Positions 1 through 10,945 of a DNA stretch of 64,000 nt are shown here, piece by piece (within the stretch, counting starts at the first letter, position 1; each line of letters opens with the position of its first letter). The DNA comes from an uncultured Roseibium sp. GTDB lineage: Bacteria; Pseudomonadota; Alphaproteobacteria; Rhizobiales; Stappiaceae. The translations under genes and the position numbers were made by a program. The DNA is taken from the NCBI RefSeq assembly GCF_963669205.1, contig NZ_OY769915.1, positions 5,430,001 to 5,494,000 on the forward strand. The letters run 5' to 3'. The notes beneath the pieces were generated by a model. That model saw only the letters and a list, made by a program, of their open reading frames with translations. It did not search any database and was not told where the DNA came from.

Positions 1-2
1 CC

Positions 3-155
3 AGCGCGTTGCTGTTCGGATGGCTGCTCCTGGGAGAAAACCTCAGTGTGCTCCAGTTGGCCGGCTTCGCGGTCCTTCTGGTCGGTCTTGTCGCGCTGGA
101 CGGAAGGGTGTTCCGCCGGCCGAAACCGGCAACGGCCGGTGGCGAACGGACCTGA
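3..155 (+). CDS. DMT/EamA-family transporter, C-terminal fragment
   Basis: This reading frame enters from the left edge and stops with TGA at 153-155, leaving 50 residues. It begins SALLFGWLLLGENLS, continues with a hydrophobic helix (LAGFAVLLVGLVALDG) and ends in a basic tail. That is the usual last helix pair of EamA/DMT exporters, where a Gly-Glu pair precedes the final membrane span. The substrate cannot be told from this piece. It is convergent with serA and separated from it by about 115 bases. Confidence 0.7.
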   Translation, partial: SALLFGWLLLGENLSVLQLAGFAVLLVGLVALDGRVFRRPKPATAGGERT

Positions 156-269
156 CGCATCCCGCGCGCGCCACTTGTTTCTCCCCCGGCATCGCCCGCA
201 GGAAACCCATGAGGGACAAGACCCTTTCCGGGCCTTGTCGATGACACCATCTATGGGCGCGCGAACTGG

Positions 270-1856
270 CTAAAACCGGAGGTCTTTTACCTGTTTGACA
301 TGGGAGACCGCTTCCAGCCGCTTCATGACCGCGGTATCGACCTTTCCATCCACTTCCACGAGACAGATCGCATCGGCCCCCGGGGCCTGCCTGCCGAGAT
401 TGAAGGTCGCGATGTTGACACCGCTGTCACCCAGTTCCATGCCCAGCTGCCCGATGAAGCCCGGCTTGTCCTCGTTGGTGATATAAAGCATGTGCTCGCC
501 GAGTTCTGCTTCCATGTTGATGCCCTTCACCTGGATGATGCGCGGCTTTCCGTCGGCAAAGACAGTCCCGGCGACAGAGCGCTCCTGCCGTTCGGTGATG
601 ACCGTCAGGCGGATGTAGGTCTCGTAGGCGCCCTGCTTGTCACGGCGGATTTCTTCAACCTTGATACCACGGTCCTTTGCCAGGATCGGCGCTGAAACCA
701 TGTTCACCGTCTGCAGCAGCGGCGTCAGAAGACCGGTGATGGCAGCAGCTGTCAGGGCCTGGACGTTCATCTCTCCGACGGCACCCGCATATTCGATCTT
801 GACGCCTTCGATCCCGGTCTCGGTCAGCTGGCCGGCAAACGACCCCAGCTGTTCGGCAAGCCGCACGAAAGGCGCCAGCTTGGGGGCTTCCTCGGCGGAA
901 ATCGAGGGCATGTTGAGCGCATTGCGCACAGCGCCTTCAAGCAGATAGTCGCACATCTGTTCGGCAACCTGCAGCGCCACGTTCTCCTGCGCCTCGGACG
1001 TGGACGCGCCGAGATGCGGGGTGGAAACGAAATTCGGCGCCCCGAACAGGACATTCTCGCGCGCAGGCTCATCCACGAATACATCGAACGCGGCACCGGC
1101 GAGCTTGCCCTCGTCGAGGGCCTGCCTGACCGCCGCCTCGTCCGCGAGACCGCCACGGGCGCAGTTGACCAGGTAGGCGCCGGTCCGCATCTTCGAGATC
1201 GTATCGGCATTGATGATGTTGCGCGTCTTGTCGGTCAGGGGCGTATGCAGGGTGATGACGTCGGAGCGGGCGAAGAGATCGTCCAGCTCCACCTTTTCAA
1301 CACCGAGTGAAACGGCGCGTTCCGGCGTCAGGAACGGGTCGAAGGCGACGACCTTCATCTTGAGGCCGATTGCCCGGTCCGCGACGATCGATCCGATGTT
1401 GCCGCAGCCGACAAGACCGAGCGTCTTGCCGGTGAGCTCACGCCCCATGAAACGGGATTTCTCCCACTTTCCAGCCTGCGTGGAGGCATCGGCCGCCGGG
1501 ATCTGACGCGCCACGGCCATCATCATCGAGATCGCATGTTCGGCGGTCGTGATGGCATTGCCGAACGGGGTGTTCATCACGATGATCCCGCGGGCCGTCG
1601 CCTTGGATATGTCGACATTGTCGACACCGATGCCGGCGCGGCCAACGACCTTGAGATTGTCGGCGGCAGCGATGATCTTTTCGGTCACCTTGGTTGCGGA
1701 CCGGATCGCCAGTCCGTCATACTGACCGATGATCTCCAGCAGCTTTTCCTTGTCCTTGCCGACGTCCGGCAGGAAATCGACATCCAGGCCACGATCCCTG
1801 AAGATCTGTACGGCAGCGGGTGAAAGCTTGTCGGAAATAAGTACCTTGGGAGCCAT
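270..1856 (-). CDS. serA: D-3-phosphoglycerate dehydrogenase
   Basis: This enzyme oxidises 3-phosphoglycerate with NAD+ to 3-phosphohydroxypyruvate, the first step of serine synthesis in the cytosol. The 528 residues fit the long form, with substrate and nucleotide domains, an intervening ASB domain and a C-terminal ACT domain (about 455-528). Visible marks are RAGIGVDN at 73-80, the Rossmann GxGxxG at 150-155, the catalytic Arg in NCARG (R234), Glu in DEP (E263) and His in HLGAS (H281). The ACT domain suggests serine feedback, which is inferred. It lies 75 bases downstream of serC on the same strand, so both are probably co-transcribed from the serC leader. Confidence 0.96.
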   Translation of the reverse strand: MAPKVLISDKLSPAAVQIFRDRGLDVDFLPDVGKDKEKLLEIIGQYDGLAIRSATKVTEKIIAAADNLKVVGRAGIGVDNVDISKATARGIIVMNTPFGNAITTAEHAISMMMAVARQIPAADASTQAGKWEKSRFMGRELTGKTLGLVGCGNIGSIVADRAIGLKMKVVAFDPFLTPERAVSLGVEKVELDDLFARSDVITLHTPLTDKTRNIINADTISKMRTGAYLVNCARGGLADEAAVRQALDEGKLAGAAFDVFVDEPARENVLFGAPNFVSTPHLGASTSEAQENVALQVAEQMCDYLLEGAVRNALNMPSISAEEAPKLAPFVRLAEQLGSFAGQLTETGIEGVKIEYAGAVGEMNVQALTAAAITGLLTPLLQTVNMVSAPILAKDRGIKVEEIRRDKQGAYETYIRLTVITERQERSVAGTVFADGKPRIIQVKGINMEAELGEHMLYITNEDKPGFIGQLGMELGDSGVNIATFNLGRQAPGADAICLVEVDGKVDTAVMKRLEAVSHVKQVKDLRF

Positions 1857-1931
1857 GTTGACGTCTCCTTGAATGCAGATGGCGACCGGGCAGAGCGCCG
1901 CCCGGATGGTGTGTCATGTATGGAGACGTGC

Positions 1932-3110
1932 TCAGGCTGCCTGAGACAGGTTTGCTTTTTCGCTCGCATGCGCCCAGTCGAGCCATGCGGTCAACGCCGT
2001 CAGATCGGAAGTTTCTATCGTCGCCCCTGCCCAAATCCTGAGGCCTGAGGGAGCATCGCGGTACGCGCCGATATCGAAGGCGACCCCTTCCCGGTCGAGA
2101 CAGGCCGCAACCGCCTTGGCAAAGGCCGCTTGTCCCTGGTCATCGAGAGCGAGAATGTCGGGGTCGGTGATCTTCAGGCACACCGAGGTGTTGGAGAGCG
2201 TCGCCGGGTCGCAAGCCAGGAAATCCGCCCAGCCGGACTGCTGCACCCAATCAGCCAGAACCTCGAGGTTGGCATCGGCCCGGCCCCTCAACGCGGACAG
2301 CCCGCCGATGCCATCGGCCCAGTTCAGCGCATCGATGTAGTCCTCGACGCAGAGCATCGACGGTGTGTTGATCGTTTCGCCTTTGAACACGCCCTCGATC
2401 AGCTTTCCGCCTTTCGTCAGGCGGAAAATTTTCGGCATTGGCCAGGCCGGCGTATAGGTTTCAAGGCGCTCCACAGCGCGCGGGCTCAGGATCAGAACGC
2501 CGTGCGCGGCCTCCCCGCCCAGCACTTTCTGCCAGGAGAATGTCACCACATCGAGCTTGTCGAACGGCAGCTCCTGTGCAAACGCGGCAGACGTGGCGTC
2601 GCAGATCGTCAGCCCTTGCCTGTCCGCGGGAATCCAGTCCCCGTCCGGCACGCGAACGCCTGAGGTGGTGCCGTTCCAGGTGAAGACCACATCCTTGGAA
2701 AAATCGACGGCCGCAAGGTCGGGCAGCTCGCCATAGGCAGCCTCCAGAACCCTTGCGTCCTCAAGTTTGAGTTGCTTGACCACATCAGTGACCCAGCCCT
2801 TGCCGAAGCTTTCCCAGGCCAGCATCTCGACACCGCGGGCGCCAAGCATCGACCACAGCGCCATTTCGACCGCACCGGTATCCGATGCGGGCACGATGCC
2901 GATCCTGTAATCGTCTGGAACTTCCAGTACCTTGCGGGTGAGGTCTATCGCTTCGGCGAGTTTCGCCTTGCCGGGCTTGGCCCGGTGCGAACGCCCGAGC
3001 GGCGCATCGGCAAGACCGTCCAGCGACCAGCCGGGTCGCTTGGAGCAGGGTCCGGATGAAAAATGGGGATTGGCCGGACGCACGTCCGGCTTTACGGCAA
3101 GCTCTGTCAT
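1932..3110 (-). CDS. serC: phosphoserine aminotransferase
   Basis: This PLP enzyme transaminates 3-phosphohydroxypyruvate to O-phosphoserine using glutamate, the step after SerA. The 392 residues match the alphaproteobacterial SerC form, starting with an NPHFSSGPCSKRPGW segment. The PLP lysine is K195 in TFSWQKVLGG, and D171 in ICDATSAAF contacts the pyridine ring in the family. It is the first gene of a serC-serA operon. The ATG is preceded by a structured leader whose last hairpin overlaps the start codon. Confidence 0.95.
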   Translation of the reverse strand: MTELAVKPDVRPANPHFSSGPCSKRPGWSLDGLADAPLGRSHRAKPGKAKLAEAIDLTRKVLEVPDDYRIGIVPASDTGAVEMALWSMLGARGVEMLAWESFGKGWVTDVVKQLKLEDARVLEAAYGELPDLAAVDFSKDVVFTWNGTTSGVRVPDGDWIPADRQGLTICDATSAAFAQELPFDKLDVVTFSWQKVLGGEAAHGVLILSPRAVERLETYTPAWPMPKIFRLTKGGKLIEGVFKGETINTPSMLCVEDYIDALNWADGIGGLSALRGRADANLEVLADWVQQSGWADFLACDPATLSNTSVCLKITDPDILALDDQGQAAFAKAVAACLDREGVAFDIGAYRDAPSGLRIWAGATIETSDLTALTAWLDWAHASEKANLSQAA

Positions 3111-3166
3111 ATCTGTCTACCCTCGCAGATAGTTGCCCCTCGTTGGGGAGGGGTGTCCCACCTGCG
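3111..3166 (-). promoter_or_regulatory. putative serC leader RNA with mutually exclusive hairpins
   Basis: Reading toward serC there is a 6-bp stem with a 6-nt loop (CCCCTC/GAGGGG on the plus strand, 3136-3141 with 3148-3153), then a stem pairing 3126-3131 with 3110-3115 whose loop holds the GAGGG ribosome-binding sequence and whose foot includes the A of the start codon. A competing helix, 3124-3128 with 3162-3166 (CGCAG/CTGCG), would enclose the first hairpin and break the second. This resembles the serC leader motif described for alphaproteobacteria. Assignment to that family rests on position and layout, not on a covariance search. Confidence 0.55.
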
Positions 3167-3210
3167 GAAATAGACCGTTCAGCTGCCCGGGTCAATTCAC
3201 TTCCCGGTCA

Positions 3211-3244
3211 AACGCAAAATGGCCGGTCTGTCAGACCGGCCATT
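3211..3244 (-). terminator. rho-independent terminator of the outer membrane protein gene
   Basis: A perfect inverted repeat (3218-3230 with 3232-3244, core GGCCGGTCTG) lies just after the stop codon of the 3266-4060 gene. It is followed in the reading direction by TTTTGCGTTT. This separates the porin-like gene from the serC operon. Confidence 0.8.
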
Positions 3245-3265
3245 CCAGGTTCGAAGCGATCCTGA

Positions 3266-4060
3266 TCAGAAGTTGCTGCTGATCGGACCCTTGTCGTAAA
3301 TGATCGGCGCCGGAGCATGGGTCGTGTTGAAAGTGTAGCGGGCACCGAGACGGAACTCGTGTGCGGCCAGATCCTCATACTCGATGCGCGAAGTCTGCCC
3401 GGCGGTGGTGAAGGTCTTGGACTGTGCGTCGCCGATATTCAGGTAACGGTAACCGCCATCGATAGCGAAGTTCTGCGTGATGTCGTAGCTGGCACCTGCC
3501 ATCAACGCCCAGGCAAAATTCCACTTGCCATCACTCTCATAGGTACCGGTCGAACCGTCCGGGTTGCTGAAATTGATATCGCTTGTCGAAACGTAGGACG
3601 CGCCGATGCCGGCACCGACATAGGGTGTGAACCGGTTCCAGGTGGCGATATCGACATAACCGTTGATCATGAACGTCCAGACGTCGATGTCCGCCTTCTC
3701 GACCGAGTATCCGGGCGATCCGCACACGCTGCTACAATCGGCCTTGGAGCTGACTTCGGTCGGGAATTCGTAGTCGATCGTCAAATCCGTACGGAAGTGG
3801 TTGTTCCACTTGTAACCGACACCGGCGCCGATCATGAAGGTCCCGTCCATTTCCTCGTCGAAGAAATCGATGGTCCCGTATTTGATGTCTGGTGCCTGAT
3901 AGATCTTGTAGCCGATATCACCGCGCAGATACCAGCCGCCGACAGCAGGCACTTCCGGGATATGTTCAATGACCGGAGTCGGCAGATCCGCGGCAAAACC
4001 AGTTGTGGAAAGCGCGACTGCAAAGCCGGTCAAAGACAAACGCTTGAAAAATGATCTCAT
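3266..4060 (-). CDS. outer membrane beta-barrel protein (Omp25/OmpW-like)
   Basis: The 264-residue protein starts with a signal peptide (MRSFFKRLSLTGFAVALSTT), with likely cleavage before ADLP, the mature end typical of rhizobial Omp25/Omp31 proteins. The rest alternates aromatic and polar residues in strands such as YLRGDIGYKIYQ, FRTDLTIDYEF and AHEFRLGARYTF, as in an eight-stranded barrel. A 20-residue Pro-rich tail follows the last strand, which is slightly unusual because barrels normally end on an aromatic residue. It probably sits in the outer membrane as a structural protein. It is monocistronic, with its own terminator and a CtrA-like box upstream. Confidence 0.8.
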   Translation of the reverse strand: MRSFFKRLSLTGFAVALSTTGFAADLPTPVIEHIPEVPAVGGWYLRGDIGYKIYQAPDIKYGTIDFFDEEMDGTFMIGAGVGYKWNNHFRTDLTIDYEFPTEVSSKADCSSVCGSPGYSVEKADIDVWTFMINGYVDIATWNRFTPYVGAGIGASYVSTSDINFSNPDGSTGTYESDGKWNFAWALMAGASYDITQNFAIDGGYRYLNIGDAQSKTFTTAGQTSRIEYEDLAAHEFRLGARYTFNTTHAPAPIIYDKGPISSNF

Positions 4061-4182
4061 GTCCTCGTCCTCTTCCAGTGAGCGTCCGCTTTACGATTGC
4101 CGGACACATCAAACTTGAAAGCATAGTGACGCGAATTCATTAAAGGTGGCTTAACCCTGTTCTTTAACCGTGAATTTTTACC

Positions 4183-4198
4183 TTAACAAAAACTTAAC
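4183..4198. promoter_or_regulatory. candidate CtrA box upstream of the outer membrane protein gene
   Basis: TTAA, seven bases, then TTAAC occurs at 4183-4198, a perfect match to the CtrA consensus TTAA-N7-TTAAC. Additional TTAAC half-sites lie at 4151 and 4165. It is about 125 bases upstream of the start at 4060 in an otherwise GC-rich region. CtrA binding is inferred from the motif alone. Confidence 0.5.
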
Positions 4199-4276
4199 CC
4201 CGCAAGAAAACGCGGCAACGAGCTGCGCCACTCCGCTGCATCTCCCGCGATCAACTTGTTCCGGCAGGGTTTTTCT

Positions 4277-5620
4277 TCAGGCGGCGGCTGTCGCGACAAC
4301 GCCCGCAATGTCATTGACGACCTCTTTGACGAGATCGGCATCATCCCCTTCCGCCATGACGCGGATGAGAGGTTCGGTACCGGAGGCCCGGATCACCAGC
4401 CGGCCCGAGGTTCCCAGCCGTGCTTCGCCGTCCTCGATGGCAGTGCGGACCCGCTCCTGTTCCAGGGGCTTGCCGCTGCTGTAGCGGACGTTCTTGAGGA
4501 TCTGCGGAACGGGTTCGAAACGCCGGCAGACCTGGGAAACGGGCTTGTCCTGGTCCTTGACACAGGCCAGCACCTGAAGCGCGGCGATCAGTCCGTCTCC
4601 GGTGGTTGCGAAATCCGACAACACGATATGGCCCGACTGTTCGCCGCCGACATTGAACCCGTTGGCACGCATGTGTTCGACGACATATCTGTCGCCGACC
4701 CTGGTGCGCGCAAGGTCAAGACCGATGCTGCCCAGATAGCGCTCCAGTCCGAGGTTGGACATCACGGTCGCCACGATGCCCGAACCGGAAAGCCGCTCGT
4801 TCGCCTGCCAGGATTGCGCGACAACCGCCATCAGCTGATCGCCGTCCACTTCCTGGCCGTTTTCGTCAACGATGATGACACGGTCCGCGTCGCCGTCGAG
4901 CGCAATGCCGATATCGGCGCGCACCTCGTGAACCTTTTTCGAGAGCGCATCGGTTGATGTCGAACCGCATTCCTTGTTGATGTTGAACCCGTCCGGTGCC
5001 ACGCCCATGGAGATAACGTCCGCACCCAGTTCCCACAGGGCTTCGGGCGCCACCTTGTAGGCAGCCCCGTTGGCACAGTCGATCACGACCCTCAGACCCT
5101 CCAGGCTCATTTCCCGGGGCAGGGTTCTCTTGGCGAATTCGATGTAGCGTTGCTGCGCGCCGTCGATCCGCCTTGCCCGCCCGAGGTCTCCCGGTCCGGC
5201 AAGGGTCGACGTGAGATCACTCTCGATGAGGTCCTCGATCTTCCGCTCGATCTCGTCGCTCAGCTTGAAACCGTCCGGACCGAAGAACTTGATCCCGTTG
5301 TCATGATAGGCGTTGTGCGACGCTGAAATCATCACACCCAGGTCGGTTCTGAGCGACCTGGTCAGCATTGCGACGGCGGGGGTCGGCATCGGACCCAGAA
5401 GAAACACATCCATTCCAACCGATGTGAAACCGGCAACCAGGGCCGTTTCAAGCATATATCCCGACAAACGGGTATCCTTGCCGATGACAACGCGGTGCCG
5501 GTGGCGTCCGTTCTTGAAGACAAGGCCTGCCGCCATGCCGACCTTCAAGGCCATTTCGGCGGTCATGGGGTAGGAATTGGCCTGTCCACGAATGCCGTCG
5601 GTGCCGAAAAACTTGCGCAT
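4277..5620 (-). CDS. glmM: phosphoglucosamine mutase
   Basis: GlmM interconverts glucosamine-6-phosphate and glucosamine-1-phosphate, feeding UDP-GlcNAc for peptidoglycan and LPS. At 447 residues it has the standard length and all four sub-domains. The phosphoserine is S101 in MISASHNAYHDNG, the magnesium loop is DGDADR at 242-247, and the phosphate-binding end reads RASGTEPLIRVMAEG. It lies downstream of ftsH, as in many alphaproteobacteria, but a terminator after ftsH implies its own promoter in 5621-5734. Confidence 0.96.
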   Translation of the reverse strand: MRKFFGTDGIRGQANSYPMTAEMALKVGMAAGLVFKNGRHRHRVVIGKDTRLSGYMLETALVAGFTSVGMDVFLLGPMPTPAVAMLTRSLRTDLGVMISASHNAYHDNGIKFFGPDGFKLSDEIERKIEDLIESDLTSTLAGPGDLGRARRIDGAQQRYIEFAKRTLPREMSLEGLRVVIDCANGAAYKVAPEALWELGADVISMGVAPDGFNINKECGSTSTDALSKKVHEVRADIGIALDGDADRVIIVDENGQEVDGDQLMAVVAQSWQANERLSGSGIVATVMSNLGLERYLGSIGLDLARTRVGDRYVVEHMRANGFNVGGEQSGHIVLSDFATTGDGLIAALQVLACVKDQDKPVSQVCRRFEPVPQILKNVRYSSGKPLEQERVRTAIEDGEARLGTSGRLVIRASGTEPLIRVMAEGDDADLVKEVVNDIAGVVATAAA

Positions 5621-5734
5621 CTGTCATGCCTATCTGAAAACGTCGTCTGCGCCCTTTTATCGCAAAAGGAAGCGGGCGTTCTTCAAAATATGTGAGCAAA
5701 TATTACTATTCACTGACGATCCACAACCGCGCTC

Positions 5735-5765
5735 AAAATAAAACTGCCCGGCAATGCCGGGCAGT
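5735..5765 (-). terminator. rho-independent terminator of ftsH
   Basis: The palindrome ACTGCCCGGCATTGCCGGGCAGT (5743-5765, read on the minus strand as two 10-bp arms) is followed by TTTTATTTT. It lies 30 bases past the ftsH stop and is a textbook intrinsic terminator. Confidence 0.9.
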
Positions 5766-5794
5766 CGCAGTCTCTTGTTTCAGGCAGCACGGCC

Positions 5795-7711
<1,917 letters not shown>

Positions 7712-7892
7712 TTCGTTCCCTTAACCGCCCAACGCGACTTACTGCACGCGGTTACATTTCTCTAAGAGCGAAGATAGGTCGCCCAAGGCCCGCTGCCAAG
7801 GCGGTGCGCCATAATGCGCATATGCGCTGACTAATTTATTAAGCCCGGACCTCTATCAGAAGTTCGTGAAGAGGAAAACCGCAGAATTCTCT

Positions 7893-9269
7893 TCACAGGT
7901 CTCCTTGACTGTCCCTGCCGTCGAGTAATTTACCCCGTATTGGCAGTCTCTCCAAATCCAAGCTGCAGCTATGGTTATTTTCAACAGTGCCCGCTTTTAG
8001 GGAGACCGACTGCTCCAGGAGCTGTCCCTGCGCGGTCCAGACGGCGGGTGAACACTCGAAAGCCGACTTAGGCCATCCCTGTGGCCAGATAATGTCTTTG
8101 GAACTGACGGGAGCATGCATCAGCGGTCCGAGCCGAAGTCCGATGCCCCGCGCCTCCCCATGACCGGCGCCGGGCACAGCGTATCGATATCGATGATCCC
8201 ACAGACCGGTGCCGTCTGGGTCCGACAGCGTTTCCGGCGGGAACCGCCCCGGTTCGCGCCAGCTCCACACAAAATTGTCCCCTGCCTCGAACATCGCGCC
8301 GCAAAGCGTCTGCCGGCCGGGCGCAGCGGAACAGAACAGGTCGTCAAGGGTTTCTAGCTGCCTGAGGCGCGGCTCCGGCCGGCGTCCTGTTACGATCCCA
8401 ACCATGTCCGTCAACAACCGCAGGCGCAGATCCTCCGGCTGCTTCCTGTAGGCGGCACGGTTCAGACGCGCAGGCCCGGCAGGATGATGTTCCAGAAGTC
8501 TGGACGCGATGTCCTGCACTGCGCTGTCGAGCGCCACACGGGCCCGGCGCATCCGGCCCGCGGTTTCAGCAAGCCGGTCAGCCGTCAGGCCTTCGTCTTC
8601 GAGCAGGTCCATGATCCGCCGCAGCCTGCTCCTTTTGTATTTCCTGTCGTCGTTGGTCGGATCATGACACCAGCTGCGGCCGCGTTCCCGCAGGCTCGCT
8701 TCGAGGCGGTTCTTGCGCACGCCGAGAAACGGGCGCAGCAGCCGCAGCCCTTCCGGACCGCCGGGTTCATCGATTGCCATGGCGCTCAACCCGGACACAC
8801 CGCTGCCACGCGTCAGCCGGTCAAGGAAGGTTTCGGCCTGGTCGTCCATGTGATGCCCGAGAAGCAGCGCCTCGGCCCCCGTATCGGCGATCCGGCGCGC
8901 CATCAGAGCGTAGCGCGCGCGCCGCGCCGCATCCTGGACGTTGCTGCCCGGCTTGGTTCCCTCCCAGCAAAGGATGCTGACTTCAAGGCGGTGCTGACGG
9001 GCGGCATCTCGAACGAACCGTGCTTCCGCCGCGCTTTCCGGACGCAGACCGTGATCAACGACAAGAACTTCAGCGCGGCCGTCCCATCGATTGCGCTGGC
9101 GCCACTCGTCAAACAGAACCAGGAGACAAAGGGAATCGGCCCCGCCGGACACGGCGAGTGCAAGATTTGAAAAGGAATTCAGTCTTGAAAAGAGCGCATC
9201 GGCCTCGTCAGCGGAAAGCCCGCCGGGTTCGCCGCCCTTGTCAGGAACATTGTGCACGGACGCGTTCAT
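7893..9269 (-). CDS. tilS: tRNA(Ile)-lysidine synthase
   Basis: TilS converts the wobble cytidine of the CAU anticodon of tRNA-Ile2 to lysidine using ATP and lysine, so that AUA is read. The PP-loop SGGADS is at residues 41-46 of the 458-residue protein, followed by the family marks VVDHGLRPES, ARYALM and LLGHHMDDQAET. The start at 9269 (MNASVHN) has an AGGCACGGG ribosome-binding site; an in-frame ATG at 9302 lacks one. The first 29 bases overlap the end of cpoB, so translation is probably coupled. Confidence 0.93.
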   Translation of the reverse strand: MNASVHNVPDKGGEPGGLSADEADALFSRLNSFSNLALAVSGGADSLCLLVLFDEWRQRNRWDGRAEVLVVDHGLRPESAAEARFVRDAARQHRLEVSILCWEGTKPGSNVQDAARRARYALMARRIADTGAEALLLGHHMDDQAETFLDRLTRGSGVSGLSAMAIDEPGGPEGLRLLRPFLGVRKNRLEASLRERGRSWCHDPTNDDRKYKRSRLRRIMDLLEDEGLTADRLAETAGRMRRARVALDSAVQDIASRLLEHHPAGPARLNRAAYRKQPEDLRLRLLTDMVGIVTGRRPEPRLRQLETLDDLFCSAAPGRQTLCGAMFEAGDNFVWSWREPGRFPPETLSDPDGTGLWDHRYRYAVPGAGHGEARGIGLRLGPLMHAPVSSKDIIWPQGWPKSAFECSPAVWTAQGQLLEQSVSLKAGTVENNHSCSLDLERLPIRGKLLDGRDSQGDL

Positions 9270-10203
9270 CCCGTGCCTGAGACAGCACAGCCGGTGCCGC
9301 ATTGGGGAACTTGTTCAACAGTTCCGAAAATGTCGCGCATGCGGCATCGGACTCACCCAGTCCGCGCAGTGAGACGCCAAGCTTCAAAAGGCTGTCCGGG
9401 CTTTTGTCGTTACCGGGATAGTCCGTGTAGGTCTTGAGGAAGGCATCGGCCGCGCCGCGATAATCCTGCTGCGCAAGAAGGCTTTCGCCGAGCCAGTACT
9501 GCGCGTTCGCGACGAGACTGCTGTCGGGGTAGGTCTCCAGAAATGTTCTGAACCCGCGCTCCGCACCCGGATAGTCGCCGTTGACCGCCATGGAATAGGC
9601 GGCGTCATAGTCGGAGTTCGGGTCCCCGCTGCCGATGATGTTGGCAATCGCGTCGTCTTCCGTTCCGATCGACGGGCCGGGAACGAGTTCCTGCCCGGTG
9701 CCCGGAATCGTTTCCAGCCCGTTCGCCAGGGCGGACAGGTCAATCGGACCATCGCTCGCAAGACCGGGCTGCTCCTCATAACCGCCGCTCTGATCCCAGG
9801 CGCCGTCGCCGGACCCGTTTGCGGGCAAAGTGGCAACGCCGCCATTCGGGGCGACCAGTGTTCCGGTCTGCGGTGTTCCATCAGCTGCCAGGCCGGGTGC
9901 CGTGCTGCCCGGCGCGCCGGTCGGCGAGAGGTCCGACCGCTTGCCCGGTGTTCCACCTTCCAGCTGCTGGAACCGGTATTCATTGTCTTCCTGCATGCGG
10001 CGCATCTGATCCTGCATCTCGCGCATCTGGTAGGACAATTGCTCGATCTGTCCAGTCAGCGCACGGATACGTTCTTCCAGCTGGCCGATCCGCACGGAGG
10101 AATCGTCCTTCTTCCGTCCAAAAAGCTGGGCTTCGGACGGGCTCGCCGAGACAACAAGGGCAAGCATCACGAACATGCCGGCCAGTGTCTTGAATTTTTG
10201 CAT
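9241..10203 (-). CDS. cpoB: Tol-Pal system protein CpoB/YbgF
   Basis: This periplasmic protein coordinates peptidoglycan synthesis with outer membrane constriction in partnership with TolA. The chosen ATG at 10203 follows a GGAGG site and gives a 320-residue protein with a signal peptide (MQKFKTLAGMFVMLALVVSA, cleaved near SEA-QLF). A trimerising coiled coil comes next (about 35-70), then a Gly/Pro-rich linker and three TPR-like repeats in the last 130 residues. Longer reading frames upstream overlap the promoter region and lack family similarity. It is separated from pal by a terminator and so has its own promoter. Confidence 0.92.
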   Translation of the reverse strand: MQKFKTLAGMFVMLALVVSASPSEAQLFGRKKDDSSVRIGQLEERIRALTGQIEQLSYQMREMQDQMRRMQEDNEYRFQQLEGGTPGKRSDLSPTGAPGSTAPGLAADGTPQTGTLVAPNGGVATLPANGSGDGAWDQSGGYEEQPGLASDGPIDLSALANGLETIPGTGQELVPGPSIGTEDDAIANIIGSGDPNSDYDAAYSMAVNGDYPGAERGFRTFLETYPDSSLVANAQYWLGESLLAQQDYRGAADAFLKTYTDYPGNDKSPDSLLKLGVSLRGLGESDAACATFSELLNKFPNAAPAVLSQARDERVRAQCS

Positions 10204-10399
10204 TCGGTCCTCCGGGTCACAGATGCGTGGGCAAAGACTTGAGCGTTGCAGCAGGGATCTGTCCTGCATCCAAGCAACCGTCTTGCATAAGCAAGTCTTA
10301 GCCATGCCCGGCTCTGCACTCAAGGGACAGAGCGCCCGGACTTCGGCCAAATTTTGACAATCCGCGTTCTGAGCGGCAGAAAGCGGCGATTTGCACCCC

Positions 10400-10433
10400 G
10401 GAAAGCAAAAGGGCCGGCTCAAATGGCCGGCCC
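10400..10433 (-). terminator. rho-independent terminator of pal
   Basis: GGGCCGGC pairs with GCCGGCCC (10411-10418 with 10426-10433) and is followed on the minus strand by TTTTGCTTT. It lies 27 bases after the pal stop codon. Confidence 0.88.
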
Positions 10434-10459
10434 CGTCATGTCGTCGTTATCAGTGCGGT

Positions 10460-10945
10460 TCAGTTCGTGGCATTGCTCAGCACCGTGACCGCTCGCCGGT
10501 TCTGCGACCAGCAACTGTTGTCGTTGCACACGGCGACCGGCCGTTCCTTGCCATAGGAAATCGTCTTGATGCGCGAGGCGCTCACACCCTGTGCGACAAG
10601 GAAGTCGCGCGCGGCCTGCGCGCGGCGCGCACCCAGCGCAATGTTGTACTGGCGGGTTCCGCGCTCATCCGCGTGGCCTTCGACCTTGATCGTGTACTGC
10701 GAGTACTTGTTGAGCCATTTGGCCTGACCCGAAAGCGTTGCCTGGCCCTGGGCGTTCAGCACCGACTGGTCCTCTTCGAAGAAAACCCGATCGCCGACAT
10801 TGACGACGAAATCCTGGCCCGTGCCGGGCTTCACGTTACTGGAAAGCCCATCCGGCTTTGTCTGGGCACAAGCCGCCGCAAACAGGAGCGCAAAGCAGAC
10901 GACAAGCCATCTTGCTCCCTGGCCGGCAAATTCTTTGTTCAACAT
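10460..10945 (-). CDS. pal: peptidoglycan-associated lipoprotein
   Basis: Pal is an outer membrane lipoprotein that binds diaminopimelate in peptidoglycan and is pulled by TolA and TolB during division. The 161 residues have a lipoprotein signal with lipobox FAAAC (Cys26), a short linker and one OmpA-type domain. Its family marks include VFFEEDQSVL, the VEGHADERGTRQYN loop and LGARRAQAARDFL. It follows tolB after 154 bases, close enough for read-through or a private promoter. Confidence 0.95.
   Translation of the reverse strand: MLNKEFAGQGARWLVVCFALLFAAACAQTKPDGLSSNVKPGTGQDFVVNVGDRVFFEEDQSVLNAQGQATLSGQAKWLNKYSQYTIKVEGHADERGTRQYNIALGARRAQAARDFLVAQGVSASRIKTISYGKERPVAVCNDNSCWSQNRRAVTVLSNATN

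Noticed and set aside
215..239. Possible terminator after serA (GACAAG...CTTGTC hairpin)
   Set aside because: The stem has a mismatch and neither strand has a T tract, so I do not list it as a feature.
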